Source: Alphaproteobacteria bacterium
GTDB taxonomy: Bacteria > Pseudomonadota > Alphaproteobacteria > Caulobacterales > Parvularculaceae
NCBI GenBank assembly: GCA_030433215.1
Contig: JAUIMC010000002.1
Location: forward strand, 62,001 to 126,000
Direction of reading: 5' to 3'
Length of the DNA stretch: 64,000 nt
Below, piece after piece: positions 50,283 through 59,714 of the stretch (within the stretch, counting starts at the first letter, position 1; every line of letters begins with the position of its first letter). A program made the translations under genes and the position numbers. The notes under the pieces are model-generated. The model made no database searches and was not told the DNA's origin. It was given only the letters and a program-made list of their open reading frames with translations.

Positions 50283-51692
50283 ATGGCCGATAATCAGCAG
50301 CCTGTCGTCACCCGTTTCGCCCCCTCGCCCACGGGCTATCTGCATATCGGCGGCGCGCGCACGGCGCTGTTCAACTGGCTTTATGCGCGCGGGCGCGGCG
50401 GCAAGTTTCTCCTGCGCATCGAGGATACGGATCGGGCGCGCCACAATGAGGCGGCGGTTGAGGCGATCCTCGACGGGCTGACATGGCTCGGCCTCGACTG
50501 GGACGGCGAGCCAGTCTCGCAATATGCCCGGCAGGACCGGCACCGGGAAATCGCCGAACAATTGCTGGCCGAAGGCAAGGCTTATCGCTGCTATCTTGAT
50601 TCGGAAGAGCTCGCGGCGGCGCGCGACAAGGCGAAGGCCGACGGCGTGCGTTTTGAAAGCCCGTGGCGCGAGGCGGACCCTTCGTCCGCGCCCGATAAGC
50701 CTTACGCGGTGCGGTTCAAGGCGCCGCGCGACGGCGAGACCCTCGTCGAGGATACGGTGCAGGGACGCGTCGCTTATCCGAACGCGGCGCTCGACGATCT
50801 GATCATTGTTCGGTCAGACGGCGGGCCGACTTATAATCTGGCGGTTGTCGTCGACGATCACGATATGGGCGTCACCCATGTCATTCGCGGCGATGATCAT
50901 CTCAACAACGCCGCGCGCCAGAGCCAGATCTATCAGGCTCTAGGATGGTCGGTTCCGGTTTTCGCGCATGTGCCGTTGATCCACGGCCAGGACGGCGCAA
51001 AGCTGTCGAAACGCCACGGGGCGCTGGGCGTCGAAGCCTATCGCGATCAGGGCTACCTTCCCGAAGGGCTGTTCAACTATCTGCTTCGCCTTGGCTGGGC
51101 CCATGGCGATGAAGAAATCATCCCATATGACCGCGCCAGGGAGATCTTCGACCTCAAGGGGCTGAACAAGGCGCCGGCGCGGCTCGATCTCGACAAGCTC
51201 AACCATGTGAACGCGCATTATGTCGCGGAATTGAGCGATGAAGACTTCGCGGGTCTGGCCGCGCCTTTTATTGAGGCCGCAGGCGTCCAACTCGACGCAG
51301 AGAATAAAGCGCGTCTGGAACGTTCAGCCGCCTCTCTGAAAACACGCTGCGCCACTCTGGCCGACTCGGTTGAGGCCTCCGCCTATCTCTTCCTTCAGCG
51401 CCCGTTAACCATCGAGGGAAAAGCCGCCAAACCGCTCAAGAAAGAAGGCGCGCAACAGGTATTGAGCGAGCTTCTCGAGGCCCTCGATGACGACGCGCTC
51501 TGGGCTTCCGCCGCCACGCTTGAAGAAAAGCTGCAAGCCTTCGCCGCGGCTAAAAATGTCGGTTTCGGCGTTGTGGGACCGCCGGCTCGGGCGGCGCTCA
51601 CCGCGGGCAGGCCTTCCCCTGGCCTGGGCGATGTTTTGTACGGGCTGGGCCCGGAAGAGAGCCGTGCGAGGCTGGCCGCTCAGGCCGCCTGA
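50283..51692 (+). CDS. gltX: Glutamate--tRNA ligase
   Basis: Charges tRNA-Glu. The 469-residue class I synthetase has the HIGH motif as YLHIGGARTALFN (residues about 20-32), RIEDTDRAR, HVIRGDDHLNNAARQ and KLSKRHG (KMSKS). The anticodon-binding domain fills the last 130 residues. No second gltX is visible in the window; alphaproteobacteria often carry two. It leads into gltA after 85 bp. Confidence 0.96.
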   Translation: MADNQQPVVTRFAPSPTGYLHIGGARTALFNWLYARGRGGKFLLRIEDTDRARHNEAAVEAILDGLTWLGLDWDGEPVSQYARQDRHREIAEQLLAEGKAYRCYLDSEELAAARDKAKADGVRFESPWREADPSSAPDKPYAVRFKAPRDGETLVEDTVQGRVAYPNAALDDLIIVRSDGGPTYNLAVVVDDHDMGVTHVIRGDDHLNNAARQSQIYQALGWSVPVFAHVPLIHGQDGAKLSKRHGALGVEAYRDQGYLPEGLFNYLLRLGWAHGDEEIIPYDRAREIFDLKGLNKAPARLDLDKLNHVNAHYVAELSDEDFAGLAAPFIEAAGVQLDAENKARLERSAASLKTRCATLADSVEASAYLFLQRPLTIEGKAAKPLKKEGAQQVLSELLEALDDDALWASAATLEEKLQAFAAAKNVGFGVVGPPARAALTAGRPSPGLGDVLYGLGPEESRARLAAQAA

Positions 51693-51777
51693 CACGGGAC
51701 TGGCATCCCTAGTCCAAACTGGGTAGTGTGCGCCGCAACATGCCGGTGATGCGCCGCATAACATAAGGGCACAATCC

Positions 51778-53082
51778 ATGAAAAGCGAATTAAAACAAGC
51801 GGATGTCGCAAGCTTTACGATCGGCGGGAAAACCGCTGACCTCCCCGTTTTCAAGGCGACTCATGGACCAGACGTGGTCGACATAAGGGCGCTCTACAAG
51901 CAGACCGGCGCTTTCACTTTCGATCCCGGCTACACGTCGACGGCAAGCTGCGAATCGAAAATCACCTTCATCGACGGCGATGAAGGCGTTCTTCTTTACC
52001 GCGGTTTTCCCATCGACCAGCTTGCTGAGAACTCGGACTTTCTCGAGGTCGCCTATCTCCTGCTGAATGGAGAACTGCCCAGCAAAGCCGAAAGGGACCG
52101 CTTCGACACCTCCATCACGCGCCATACGATGGTGCACGAACAGCTCAAGAATTTCTTCAGCGGCTTCCGGCGCGACGCGCACCCGATGGCGATCATGGTA
52201 GGCGTCGTCGGCGCTCTGTCGGCTTTTTATCACGACTCCACCGACATCAACGATCCCTATCAGCGCCGCGTTGCGATCCACCGCATGATCGCGAAAACGC
52301 CGACCATCGCCGCAATGGCCTACAAATACTCCATCGGTCAGCCTTTCGTCTTCCCGCGCAATGACCTCGATTTTACATCGAACTTCATGCGCATGTGTTT
52401 CGCGGTGCCCGCGGAAGAGTACGAACTGAACCCGGTTCTGTGCGACGCACTGGACAAGATCTTCATCCTGCACATGGATCACGAGCAGAACGCCTCGACC
52501 TCGACGGTGCGGCTCGCGGGTTCTTCGGGCGCCAATCCGTTCGCCTGTATCGCCGCCGGCATCGCCTCGCTCTGGGGCCCGGCGCATGGCGGCGCCAATG
52601 AAGCGGCGCTCAATATGCTCGAAGAGATCGGCGACGTGGAGCGCATCCCCGAATTCATCAAGCGCGCGAAAGACAAGGACGATCCCTTCCGCCTGATGGG
52701 CTTCGGCCACCGCGTCTATAAGAACTACGATCCGCGCGCCAAGGTGATGCGCAAGGCCTGTCACGAAGTGCTCGACGCGCTCGGCGTGAAGGATGAGCCG
52801 CTCCTCAAGGTGGCGATGGAACTTGAGCGCATCGCGCTTGAGGACGAGTATTTCGTCGAGAAGAAGCTTTATCCGAATATCGACTTCTATTCGGGCATCA
52901 CCCTGCGCGCCCTCGGCTTCCCGACGGATATGTTCACCGTGCTTTTCGCGCTTGCGAGAACCGTCGGCTGGATCGCGCAATGGCGGGAAATGATCGAGGA
53001 TCCCAACCAGAAAATCGGCCGTCCGCGCCAGATTTACACCGGCGCGCCGAAACGGGATTACCTGACGATTGACCAGCGCTAG
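51778..53082 (+). CDS. gltA: Citrate synthase (type II, hexameric)
   Basis: Condenses acetyl-CoA and oxaloacetate at the entry of the TCA cycle. The 434-residue product has FAHMDHEQN-like [41 protein letters not shown] and [14 protein letters not shown] (substrate His/Arg), and ends in [15 protein letters not shown]. Length and N-terminal domain match the proteobacterial NADH-sensitive type. ATG 51778 is the first start and is in the usual position. Confidence 0.97.
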   Translation: MKSELKQADVASFTIGGKTADLPVFKATHGPDVVDIRALYKQTGAFTFDPGYTSTASCESKITFIDGDEGVLLYRGFPIDQLAENSDFLEVAYLLLNGELPSKAERDRFDTSITRHTMVHEQLKNFFSGFRRDAHPMAIMVGVVGALSAFYHDSTDINDPYQRRVAIHRMIAKTPTIAAMAYKYSIGQPFVFPRNDLDFTSNFMRMCFAVPAEEYELNPVLCDALDKIFILHMDHEQNASTSTVRLAGSSGANPFACIAAGIASLWGPAHGGANEAALNMLEEIGDVERIPEFIKRAKDKDDPFRLMGFGHRVYKNYDPRAKVMRKACHEVLDALGVKDEPLLKVAMELERIALEDEYFVEKKLYPNIDFYSGITLRALGFPTDMFTVLFALARTVGWIAQWREMIEDPNQKIGRPRQIYTGAPKRDYLTIDQR

Positions 53083-53106
53083 GCGAACAGCGCATTAAAG
53101 ACTCAC

Positions 53107-53298
53107 ATGCTTTGGCTTGCAGTGCATATGTGGGCGCTGCTCCTCGCCGCTTTCGGCGTGGGGCTTGGCGCAGGCTGGTGGATTTGGGGACAGAGAGCCC
53201 GGCCGCCGGCCCCTTCGTCATCTGAGCTTGGCGAGGCGGCGCTTGGCACCCTTGATCTTGATGATGATTCAGGCGCGACCGCGTCTGACAGGAGTTGA
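53107..53298 (+). CDS. Possible small membrane protein
   Basis: A 63-residue frame with one strong membrane segment (AVHMWALLLAAFGVGLGAGWWIWG) and an acidic Ser/Asp-rich tail. It fits exactly between gltA (24 bp before) and purB (3 bp after), which favours a real gene. A second frame of similar length overlaps it but lacks the clean membrane pattern. Function unknown. Confidence 0.5.
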   Translation: MLWLAVHMWALLLAAFGVGLGAGWWIWGQRARPPAPSSSELGEAALGTLDLDDDSGATASDRS

Positions 53299-53301
53299 CG
53301 A

Positions 53302-54606
53302 ATGATCCCGCGTTACACCCGTCCGGAAATGGCGGCCATCTGGTCGGACGCCGCGAAATACCGGATCTGGTTCGAGATCGAAGCGCACGCCGCTGACCGG
53401 CTTGCTGAACTGGGCGTCATTCCTGCGTCAGCCGCAAAAAACATCTGGGATAAAGGCGGCGAAGCAGAGTTCGACGTTTCGCGCATCGACGAGATCGAGC
53501 GCGAGGTCAAACACGACGTCATCGCCTTTCTCACCCACCTTGCTGAATTTATCGGCGAGGACGCGCGTTTCGTTCATCAGGGCATGACCTCTTCGGACGT
53601 GCTCGACACGTGTCTTTCAGTGCAGTTGACCCGGGCGGCGGATCTCTTGCTCGCCGGCATGGACCGGGTCCTGGAGGCGCTGAAAAAACGCGCCCTGGAA
53701 CACAAGGACGATGTCTGTGTCGGGCGCAGTCACGGCATTCACGCTGAACCGACGACCTTCGGGGTCAAGCTCGCAGGCTTCTATGCCGAGTTTGAGCGCG
53801 GGCGCCATCGGCTTGAGGCCGCTCGTGAAGAAATCGCCGTTTGCGCGATTTCGGGCGCCGTCGGCACCTTCGCCAATATAGACCCGTCCGTGGAAGAGCA
53901 TGTGGCGGAAAAAATGGGCCTCAAGGTTGAGCCGGTCTCGACCCAGGTGATCGCGCGCGACCGCCACGCGGCCTATTTCACCGCCCTCGCCGTCATCGCC
54001 TCTTCCATCGAAAGACTGGCGACGGAAATCCGGCACCTGCAACGCACGGAAGTTCTTGAAGCCGAGGAGTTCTTCTCCAAGGGCCAAAAGGGCTCCTCCG
54101 CCATGCCGCATAAACGCAACCCAGTGCTGACGGAAAACCTCACCGGCCTTGCCCGTCTCGTGCGCATGTGTGCGACCCCGGCGCTGGAAAACGTCGCTCT
54201 ATGGCATGAGCGCGACATCTCGCACTCATCGGTGGAGCGCGGCATCGGCCCGGACGCCACCGTGCACCTCGATTTCGCGCTCAACCGCCTTGCCGGCGTC
54301 GTCGAAAACCTCGTCGTCTATCCTCAGCGCATGCTGGACAACATGAACAGCCTCAATGGCCTGATTTTCTCTCAGCGCGTGCTTCTGGCGCTAACCCAGG
54401 CCGGCGCTTCGCGCGAAGAGGCCTATAGCCTCGTTCAGCGCAACGCCATGCCGGCCTGGCGCGGCGAAGGCCTGTTTCTGGACAATCTCAAGGCGGATAA
54501 GGACGTAACGGCGCATCTGTCCGAAGCCGAGCTCGAAGGCCTTTTCGACCTCACTTATCACACCAAGAATGTGGATGTGATCTTCAAACGGGTCTTCGGG
54601 AAGTGA
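53302..54606 (+). CDS. purB: Adenylosuccinate lyase
   Basis: Acts twice in purine synthesis, cleaving SAICAR and adenylosuccinate. The 434-residue product has the fumarase/aspartase signature [11 protein letters not shown] (about 270-280), the catalytic region [11 protein letters not shown], and [14 protein letters not shown]. The start [16 protein letters not shown] is the standard N-terminus. It is an intact, normal-length enzyme. Confidence 0.97.
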   Translation: MIPRYTRPEMAAIWSDAAKYRIWFEIEAHAADRLAELGVIPASAAKNIWDKGGEAEFDVSRIDEIEREVKHDVIAFLTHLAEFIGEDARFVHQGMTSSDVLDTCLSVQLTRAADLLLAGMDRVLEALKKRALEHKDDVCVGRSHGIHAEPTTFGVKLAGFYAEFERGRHRLEAAREEIAVCAISGAVGTFANIDPSVEEHVAEKMGLKVEPVSTQVIARDRHAAYFTALAVIASSIERLATEIRHLQRTEVLEAEEFFSKGQKGSSAMPHKRNPVLTENLTGLARLVRMCATPALENVALWHERDISHSSVERGIGPDATVHLDFALNRLAGVVENLVVYPQRMLDNMNSLNGLIFSQRVLLALTQAGASREEAYSLVQRNAMPAWRGEGLFLDNLKADKDVTAHLSEAELEGLFDLTYHTKNVDVIFKRVFGK

Positions 54607-54664
54607 TCGGCTGCGCTGTTTAGGCGTCTTGCCTCGTCCTGCTTTCACGGCCAAGTAAGCGGCC

Positions 54665-55084
54665 ATGAGTGAACTCCAAAGCTTTGGCGGCGATACGGAT
54701 CGGCGCTCCTGGCTCCGCGCCATGACCCGCGGAATCGGCCATCGCTGCCCGCAATGCGGGCGCGGCAGACTGTTCAAGAGCTATGTGAAGACCAACGAAT
54801 CCTGCCCGTCCTGCGGTCTCGATCTCTCCGGTCACCGGGCGGACGACGCCCCGCCCTATCTCACCATCATCATTGTCGGGCATGTGATGATCCCGCTGGC
54901 GCTGGCCGTTAAGCAAGTTTTCGACCCGCCTTTGACGCTGCAATTCGCTATCTGGCTGCCCGCCATGCTTCTCGCCACTTGGCTACTCCTGCCGGCCTCG
55001 AAAGGCGCCATGGTTGGGCTGCAATGGGCGAACCGGATGCATGGTTTTGCCGGTCCGGGCGCCGATCCGGATGCGGACGCCTGA
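54665..55084 (+). CDS. DUF983 family membrane protein
   Basis: A 139-residue protein with two CxxC pairs (HRCPQCGRGRLF and ESCPSCGLDLS; a zinc-ribbon-like knuckle) followed by two membrane segments (LTIIIVGHVMIPLALAV and FAIWLPAMLLATWLLLPA). This is the DUF983 layout. Its function is unknown; in alphaproteobacteria it is commonly near rpmG and pleD, as here. Confidence 0.92.
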   Translation: MSELQSFGGDTDRRSWLRAMTRGIGHRCPQCGRGRLFKSYVKTNESCPSCGLDLSGHRADDAPPYLTIIIVGHVMIPLALAVKQVFDPPLTLQFAIWLPAMLLATWLLLPASKGAMVGLQWANRMHGFAGPGADPDADA

Positions 55085-55185
55085 TTTCACGCGCATTTAA
55101 TCGGCCCCGCATGGCTTGACAGGGGATCGGTCGTGAGTATGTTCCGCGCTCATTTTGCGCGAATTAAGGTCCCGAGGAGCGACCC

Positions 55186-55353
55186 ATGGCCAAGCCAACC
55201 ACCGTCAAGATCCGGCTCAATTCCACCGCCGGCACGGGGTATTTTTACGTGACGAAGAAGAACACCCGTACGATGACGGACAAGCTCGTCCTGAAGAAAT
55301 ACGACCCTGTCGCGCGCAAGCATGTGGAATTCAAGGAAGGCAAGATCAAATAA
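55186..55353 (+). CDS. rpmG: Large ribosomal subunit protein bL33
   Basis: A 55-residue ribosomal protein: [20 protein letters not shown], then [20 protein letters not shown] and VRK-type [14 protein letters not shown]. It has no Cys residues, so it is the zinc-free type. ATG 55186 follows GAGGAG. It ends 21 bp before a strong terminator. Codons of this short gene are read directly from the sequence. Confidence 0.96.
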   Translation: MAKPTTVKIRLNSTAGTGYFYVTKKNTRTMTDKLVLKKYDPVARKHVEFKEGKIK

Positions 55354-55374
55354 GATCGAGCCTTTTCCGGTATT

Positions 55375-55404
55375 AAAAAAGCCGCCCGTTGAGGCGGCTT
55401 TTTT
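55375..55404. terminator. Bidirectional terminator between rpmG and pleD
   Basis: AAAAAA, GCCGCC, loop CGTTGA, GGCGGC, TTTTTT: a perfect 6-bp GC stem extended by A/T pairs. It serves both convergent genes. Confidence 0.95.
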
Positions 55405-55427
55405 GTTGGTTGATTCGGCTTTGTCCT

Positions 55428-56804
55428 TCAGGCGGCGCTATGGATGACGCGATTCCGCCCGCCTGTTTTGGCCTCGTAAAGCGCCTCGTCCGCCCGTTTA
55501 ATGAGCTTCTGGGCGCTGTCGTCTTCAGGCCCGTTTTCGGTCGACGCAATGCCGATGCTGACCGTCACGGTCAGTTCGTCCCGTCCGGCGTTCACGTGAA
55601 ACTTCTGCATCGCGATTTCCTGGCGAAGACGCTCAGCCACAACAGACGCGAAATTCAAATCCGTATCCGGCATGGCGATCAGAAACTCTTCGCCCCCGTA
55701 ACGGCAAGCGAGATCAATGCCGCGGATCGAGTTGGAAATGCGATCGGCGAATTCCTTCAGAACGCGGTCGCCGACATCGTGTCCGTGACTGTCGTTCACT
55801 TCCTTGAAGTGATCTATATCGAGAATCATCACCGCAAGGGGGCGGCCGGTCCAGTAGGCGCGGTCGAACATGGCCGAGAGATGGCTCGCGAGATAGCGCC
55901 GGTTATAAAGGCCGGTGAGCTGGTCCGTCACCGCCATTTCCAGGCTGACCTGGAAGGATGAGCGCAACTGATCCAGATAACGCTTGCGGCGAAGCTGGGT
56001 CGAAACGCGCGCGGTGAGTTCGTTCTTGTCCACGGGCCGCGTCACATAGTCGTTGACGCCAATATCGAGGGCGCGCACCAGCTTGCGGGTGTCGCCATGG
56101 CGCACAATGGCTAGGATGGGCGTCAGACGGGTTTCCTCGAAAGACCGGATCGATGAGCACAGGCGCAAGGGATCCATCGCCTCGATCGACATGTTGACCA
56201 GGATTAAATCGAAGTCTCCCTGACGCGCGCGGTTGAGCGCCACTTCGGGATCGCTTTCGTGAGTGACATGATGCGCATCGCCGTTAAGGGCGCTGATCAT
56301 CCGTGCGGCCTGATCCTCGTTGTCGTCGATCAGGAATATCCGCGCTTCCTCGGTATTGGCGTCGGGATCGATATTGCCGACAATCCCAAGATCCTTGCCG
56401 GTGGCGTAACGCGCGCGCAGCTCGTCCGTCATCATCTTGAGACGTGTCAGCGATCGAACCCGCGCAAACAGCGCGAGGTCTTCCACGGGCTTGGTGAGAA
56501 AGTCGTCGGCCCCTGCTTCAAGGCCGACAATACGGTCGGCCTGCTGGTCGAGCGCGGTCACCATCACCACCGGAATATGCATTGTCTCCGGGTTGGATTT
56601 CAATTTTCTGCAAGTTTCGAATCCGTCGAGACCCGGCATCATGACATCAAGGAGAATGATGTCAGGCTTTTCACGAGCCGCTAGTTCCAAAGCCTCCTGG
56701 CCGGAATAAGCGCCGATCACGTCAAAATACTCCGCTCTCAGCTTCGCTTCGAGCAGTTTGACATTCGGTTCGAGATCATCGACGACCAGTACGCGCGCCG
56801 TCAT
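55428..56804 (-). CDS. pleD: Response regulator / diguanylate cyclase PleD
   Basis: A 458-residue cell-fate regulator. REC1 (1-120) has the phosphoacceptor Asp53 (ILLDVMMPG), REC2 (about 150-280) has Asn at the equivalent position (LILVNMS), as in Caulobacter PleD, and the GGDEF domain has an active site GGEEF with the inhibitory RxxD (RGID) five residues before. Phosphorylation drives dimerisation and c-di-GMP production at the stalked pole in Caulobacter. It follows divK by 43 bp on the same strand, the classic operon. Confidence 0.95.
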   Translation of the reverse strand: MTARVLVVDDLEPNVKLLEAKLRAEYFDVIGAYSGQEALELAAREKPDIILLDVMMPGLDGFETCRKLKSNPETMHIPVVMVTALDQQADRIVGLEAGADDFLTKPVEDLALFARVRSLTRLKMMTDELRARYATGKDLGIVGNIDPDANTEEARIFLIDDNEDQAARMISALNGDAHHVTHESDPEVALNRARQGDFDLILVNMSIEAMDPLRLCSSIRSFEETRLTPILAIVRHGDTRKLVRALDIGVNDYVTRPVDKNELTARVSTQLRRKRYLDQLRSSFQVSLEMAVTDQLTGLYNRRYLASHLSAMFDRAYWTGRPLAVMILDIDHFKEVNDSHGHDVGDRVLKEFADRISNSIRGIDLACRYGGEEFLIAMPDTDLNFASVVAERLRQEIAMQKFHVNAGRDELTVTVSIGIASTENGPEDDSAQKLIKRADEALYEAKTGGRNRVIHSAA

Positions 56805-56847
56805 GGAGCCCCCATGGCTATTAGGGTTTTGTTAGTTCCCTGAAAGC

Positions 56848-57213
56848 CTAGTCCAAATATCTTTTCACTTTCTCAAGAAACGTCGCAACCGAGATAGGTT
56901 TTGCGATGTAATCTTCACATCCGCCCTGGCGGATCCGCTCCTCATCCCCTTTCATGGCGAAAGCGGTGACAGCGATCACGGGAATTTCGGCAAGTTCGGA
57001 ATTGGCCTTGATCTCGCGGGTCACTTCCAGCCCGGAGACTTCCGGCAGCTGGATGTCCATCAAGATGAGGTCCGGTCTGTGCTCTTTGAGCTGTTCCAGC
57101 GCTTCGGGCCCGGTGCGGGCCTCCAGCGTCTCATAGCCGTGAATCTGCAAGAGATCGCGGAACAGCTTCATGTTCAGCTCGTTGTCCTCAACGATCAGCA
57201 CCGTCTTGGGCAT
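56848..57213 (-). CDS. divK: Single-domain response regulator DivK
   Basis: A 121-residue receiver protein with [20 protein letters not shown] at its start, Asp53 in [13 protein letters not shown], and [20 protein letters not shown], nearly the pattern of Caulobacter DivK. DivK~P steers the CckA-CtrA pathway and, with PleC/DivJ, cell polarity. ATG 57213 gives that N-terminus; ATG 57237 or 57246 would add 8-11 residues. It is the first gene of the divK-pleD unit; a CtrA-like site lies at 57324-57338. Confidence 0.95.
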   Translation of the reverse strand: MPKTVLIVEDNELNMKLFRDLLQIHGYETLEARTGPEALEQLKEHRPDLILMDIQLPEVSGLEVTREIKANSELAEIPVIAVTAFAMKGDEERIRQGGCEDYIAKPISVATFLEKVKRYLD

Positions 57214-57323
57214 GGTTGAATAATCGAGCTTTTCCATGGCCGACATAATACGCCTTTTTATCCCGTCGCGCGCGGATAGCCGTCAGATAAGCTGCGCGCT
57301 TGGAAAGTTTTGCGCAAAAGGTC

Positions 57324-57338
57324 TTAATCGAATGTTTA
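57324..57338. promoter_or_regulatory. Near-match to a CtrA site in the divK-dinB divergent region
   Basis: TTAA, TCGAATG, TTTA: seven of eight defined bases of TTAA-N7-TTAA. It lies about 110 bp upstream of the divK ATG. divK is a CtrA target in Caulobacter, which makes the site plausible. Confidence 0.4.
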
Positions 57339-57379
57339 TCCTGACGGGGCGGTTCTTGTTTTTAATTCGCCCTTTCATG

Positions 57380-57394
57380 TTAAGTTATTGTTAA
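57380..57394 (+). promoter_or_regulatory. CtrA-type site abutting the dinB start
   Basis: TTAA, GTTATTG, TTAA ending directly before ATG 57395: a perfect TTAA-N7-TTAA. As it occupies the ribosome-site position, it could either repress by blocking or reflect an AT-rich leader by chance. Confidence 0.5.
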
Positions 57395-58705
57395 ATGAAA
57401 AAAAAATCCGGATATTCCGGCTTCTGCCGGGACTGTTTCGAGCCCGTCCGGGAGGACCCCGGCGAGCCTGTCCGGCGCTGCCCGGCCTGCGAATCGGTGC
57501 GAATCGCTGCTCATCCTGAGCTTTTTTCGCTCTCCATCGCGCATCTCGACTGCGATGCTTTCTACGCCGCCATAGAAAAGCGGGACGATCCGAGCCTCGA
57601 GGACAAGCCCGTGATCATCGGCGGCGGGGTGCGCGGGGTTGTCTCGACCGCCTGTTATGTGGCCCGGACCTATGGCGTGCGTTCGGCCATGCCCATGTTC
57701 AAGGCGCGCGAGGCCTGCCCCGACGCCGTGATCATCAAGCCGAACATGGAGAAATACGCCGCGGTCGGGCGTGCGGTCCGCAAAATGATGCTGGACCTGA
57801 CCCCCATGGTGGAGCCGCTTTCCATCGACGAAGCCTTCATGGACCTTACCGGCACGGCGCGGATTCATGGCGGGCCGCCGGCCATCACGCTGGCGAAGCT
57901 CCAGGCGCGGGTCCAGGCGGAACTCGGCGTCACCGCCTCTATCGGTCTGTCGCACAATAAGTTCCTCGCCAAGATGGCGTCCGACCTCGACAAGCCGCGC
58001 GGCTTTTCGGTGATCGGCGAAGCGGAGACCAAAGAGTTCCTGGCGCGCCAGCCGGTGACCATGATCTGGGGCGTCGGCCGGGCCATGGCGACGAAACTGA
58101 AGCAGGACGGCGTTACGACTATCGCGCAGCTTCAGAAGGCGGACGCTGCGACGCTCGCCAAGCGCTATGGCGAAATGGGGCTGCGGCTTGCGCGTCTTTC
58201 CCAGGGCGAAGACAGCCGCGCCGTCAAACCTGAGCGCGAGACCAAGAGCGTTTCTTCCGAGACGACGTTCAACACCGATATGCGCGATGTGAAATGGCTC
58301 GAAGACGTGCTCTGGGAGCTGTGCGAAAAAGTCTCCGCCCGGATGAAGGCGTCGGGCTTCGAGGGGCGCACCATCACGCTGAAGCTCAAAACCGCGGACT
58401 TCAAAACCATTACGCGGCGCACGACACTCGACCAGCCGGCCAATCTGGCGCGGGTCGCCTTCGCCGCCGCAAGGCCGATGCTTCACGAGGCGGCGCAAGG
58501 CAAGGCCTATCGCCTGATCGGCGTCGGCTTTTCAGGCCTTTCCTTCGCCGGTGAAAGTTCAGCGCCGCCGGATCTCTTCGGCGAGAGCAATGAAAAAATC
58601 GCGCGCACGGAAAAAGCCATCGACGCCATCCGCGAGAAGTTCGGGCGCGACGCCGTGAAGGCCGGCCGCGCCCTGCGCAAGCTGGCGCCGCCGCGCGGGC
58701 GATAA
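57395..58705 (+). CDS. dinB: DNA polymerase IV with N-terminal zinc ribbon
   Basis: A 436-residue Y-family polymerase. The first 40 residues carry CxxC pairs (C11/C14 and C29/C32; FCRDCFEPV, RCPACESV), a zinc ribbon common in alphaproteobacterial DinB. Motif I is Asp52 in AHLDCDAFYAAIEKRDDPSL, and the catalytic pair Asp145-Glu146 is in LSIDEAFMDL. The C-terminal little-finger domain follows FSGLSFAGE. The product ends in a basic stretch (LRKLAPPRGR). No LexA box was found; a CtrA-type site abuts the ATG. Confidence 0.95.
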   Translation: MKKKSGYSGFCRDCFEPVREDPGEPVRRCPACESVRIAAHPELFSLSIAHLDCDAFYAAIEKRDDPSLEDKPVIIGGGVRGVVSTACYVARTYGVRSAMPMFKAREACPDAVIIKPNMEKYAAVGRAVRKMMLDLTPMVEPLSIDEAFMDLTGTARIHGGPPAITLAKLQARVQAELGVTASIGLSHNKFLAKMASDLDKPRGFSVIGEAETKEFLARQPVTMIWGVGRAMATKLKQDGVTTIAQLQKADAATLAKRYGEMGLRLARLSQGEDSRAVKPERETKSVSSETTFNTDMRDVKWLEDVLWELCEKVSARMKASGFEGRTITLKLKTADFKTITRRTTLDQPANLARVAFAAARPMLHEAAQGKAYRLIGVGFSGLSFAGESSAPPDLFGESNEKIARTEKAIDAIREKFGRDAVKAGRALRKLAPPRGR

Positions 58706-58716
58706 AAACACTGCAA

Positions 58717-58746
58717 TAAAAAACCCGGCGCTGGGGCCGGGTTTTC
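58717..58746. terminator. Bidirectional terminator after dinB
   Basis: AAAA, CCCGGC, 6-nt loop, GCCGGG, TTTT. It lies between dinB and the convergent VPLPA-CTERM gene. Confidence 0.92.
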
Positions 58747-58784
58747 TAAGTGCTTCGGATCAGCCTTGAAAAGGCTGCATATGT

Positions 58785-59414
58785 TTAGGCTTTTCTCGCG
58801 CGACGGCGCCGCGCGGCGCCGCCAAGACCCAGCGCGCCGGCGATGAAGAGCGGAAATGCGGCGGGCAGCGGCACTTCGGAAACTTCCGTGACCGTGAACG
58901 CGTCAAGGTCGAAACCGTCCGTGGAGCCCGTGCCGCCGAGACCGGCGAAATAGCTTTGCGAAATGTCGAGGAAACCAAGGAAGGCGTATACGCCCGAGAA
59001 GTTGAGCGATGTCGCGCCGCCAACCGTGGCGCCGCCATTCTGGTTCGTCACCGTGCCGAGAAGATCGAAATTGACGCCGTCGACCGAGCCGTAAACCTCA
59101 GCCGCTTCCCGGTGGTTTGTGCCGCCATTGGTGACTTCGACAACCATGGAGGGACCGGTAAAGTCGGTATCGAGTTGAAAGAGGACGCCGCCCTCAAGGC
59201 CGAGAGAATAGAAGTCGCCGTCGCCGGCGCCGAGATTGACCGCATCCGCGTCCGTGCGCGCCGGGTCGGAAGAACAGCTGAGGCCTGAGCCGGCATGGCC
59301 CGTGGCGGCTTCAGTCGGATCGCAGTCGGCGCTGACAACGGTGAGCGTCGCCGCCTGGGAGGCCGCCGTGGCGCCGAAAAACATCGCTGTGGCGATGCCG
59401 AGAGTCTTTTTCAT
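58785..59414 (-). CDS. Secreted VPLPA-CTERM sorting-domain protein
   Basis: A 209-residue secreted protein with a signal peptide (first 21 residues, cleavage near SQAA), a beta-rich lectin-like middle (about 25-175) and a C-terminal VPLPAAFPLFIAGALGLGG...RRRRARKA: the VPLPA motif, membrane helix and Arg cluster of PEP-CTERM-type sorting signals. An exosortase/EpsH-type membrane protease should process it; none is encoded in the window. Role probably in exopolysaccharide-associated surface display. Confidence 0.9.
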   Translation of the reverse strand: MKKTLGIATAMFFGATAASQAATLTVVSADCDPTEAATGHAGSGLSCSSDPARTDADAVNLGAGDGDFYSLGLEGGVLFQLDTDFTGPSMVVEVTNGGTNHREAAEVYGSVDGVNFDLLGTVTNQNGGATVGGATSLNFSGVYAFLGFLDISQSYFAGLGGTGSTDGFDLDAFTVTEVSEVPLPAAFPLFIAGALGLGGAARRRRARKA

Positions 59415-59714
59415 TACAAAACACCTTATGGGTCGTCGCTTGAATAGAGCCCTCCTGAAAGCAAGCCCCGCGCCATGACAGGCCTTGCGGGCGATCCCCC
59501 GGCGATTTTTCCGGCGCTCGTAAAGCCCATTTATTTCAGGGCGTTAAGCCAAGGCCCGCGCCGGTTCTCTTAAGAGCGGCCGGGAAAGGCTTAATGCGGC
59601 CGGCGCCGGCGCCCGCTTTCGCCAACGCAAGGTGACCGTCCGGTTTTGGCGTGATATCGTAACGCCGGGGTTTGTCGGCGCGCCGGGCGCGCGGGGGTAA
59701 TCGGGGGCGTATCG

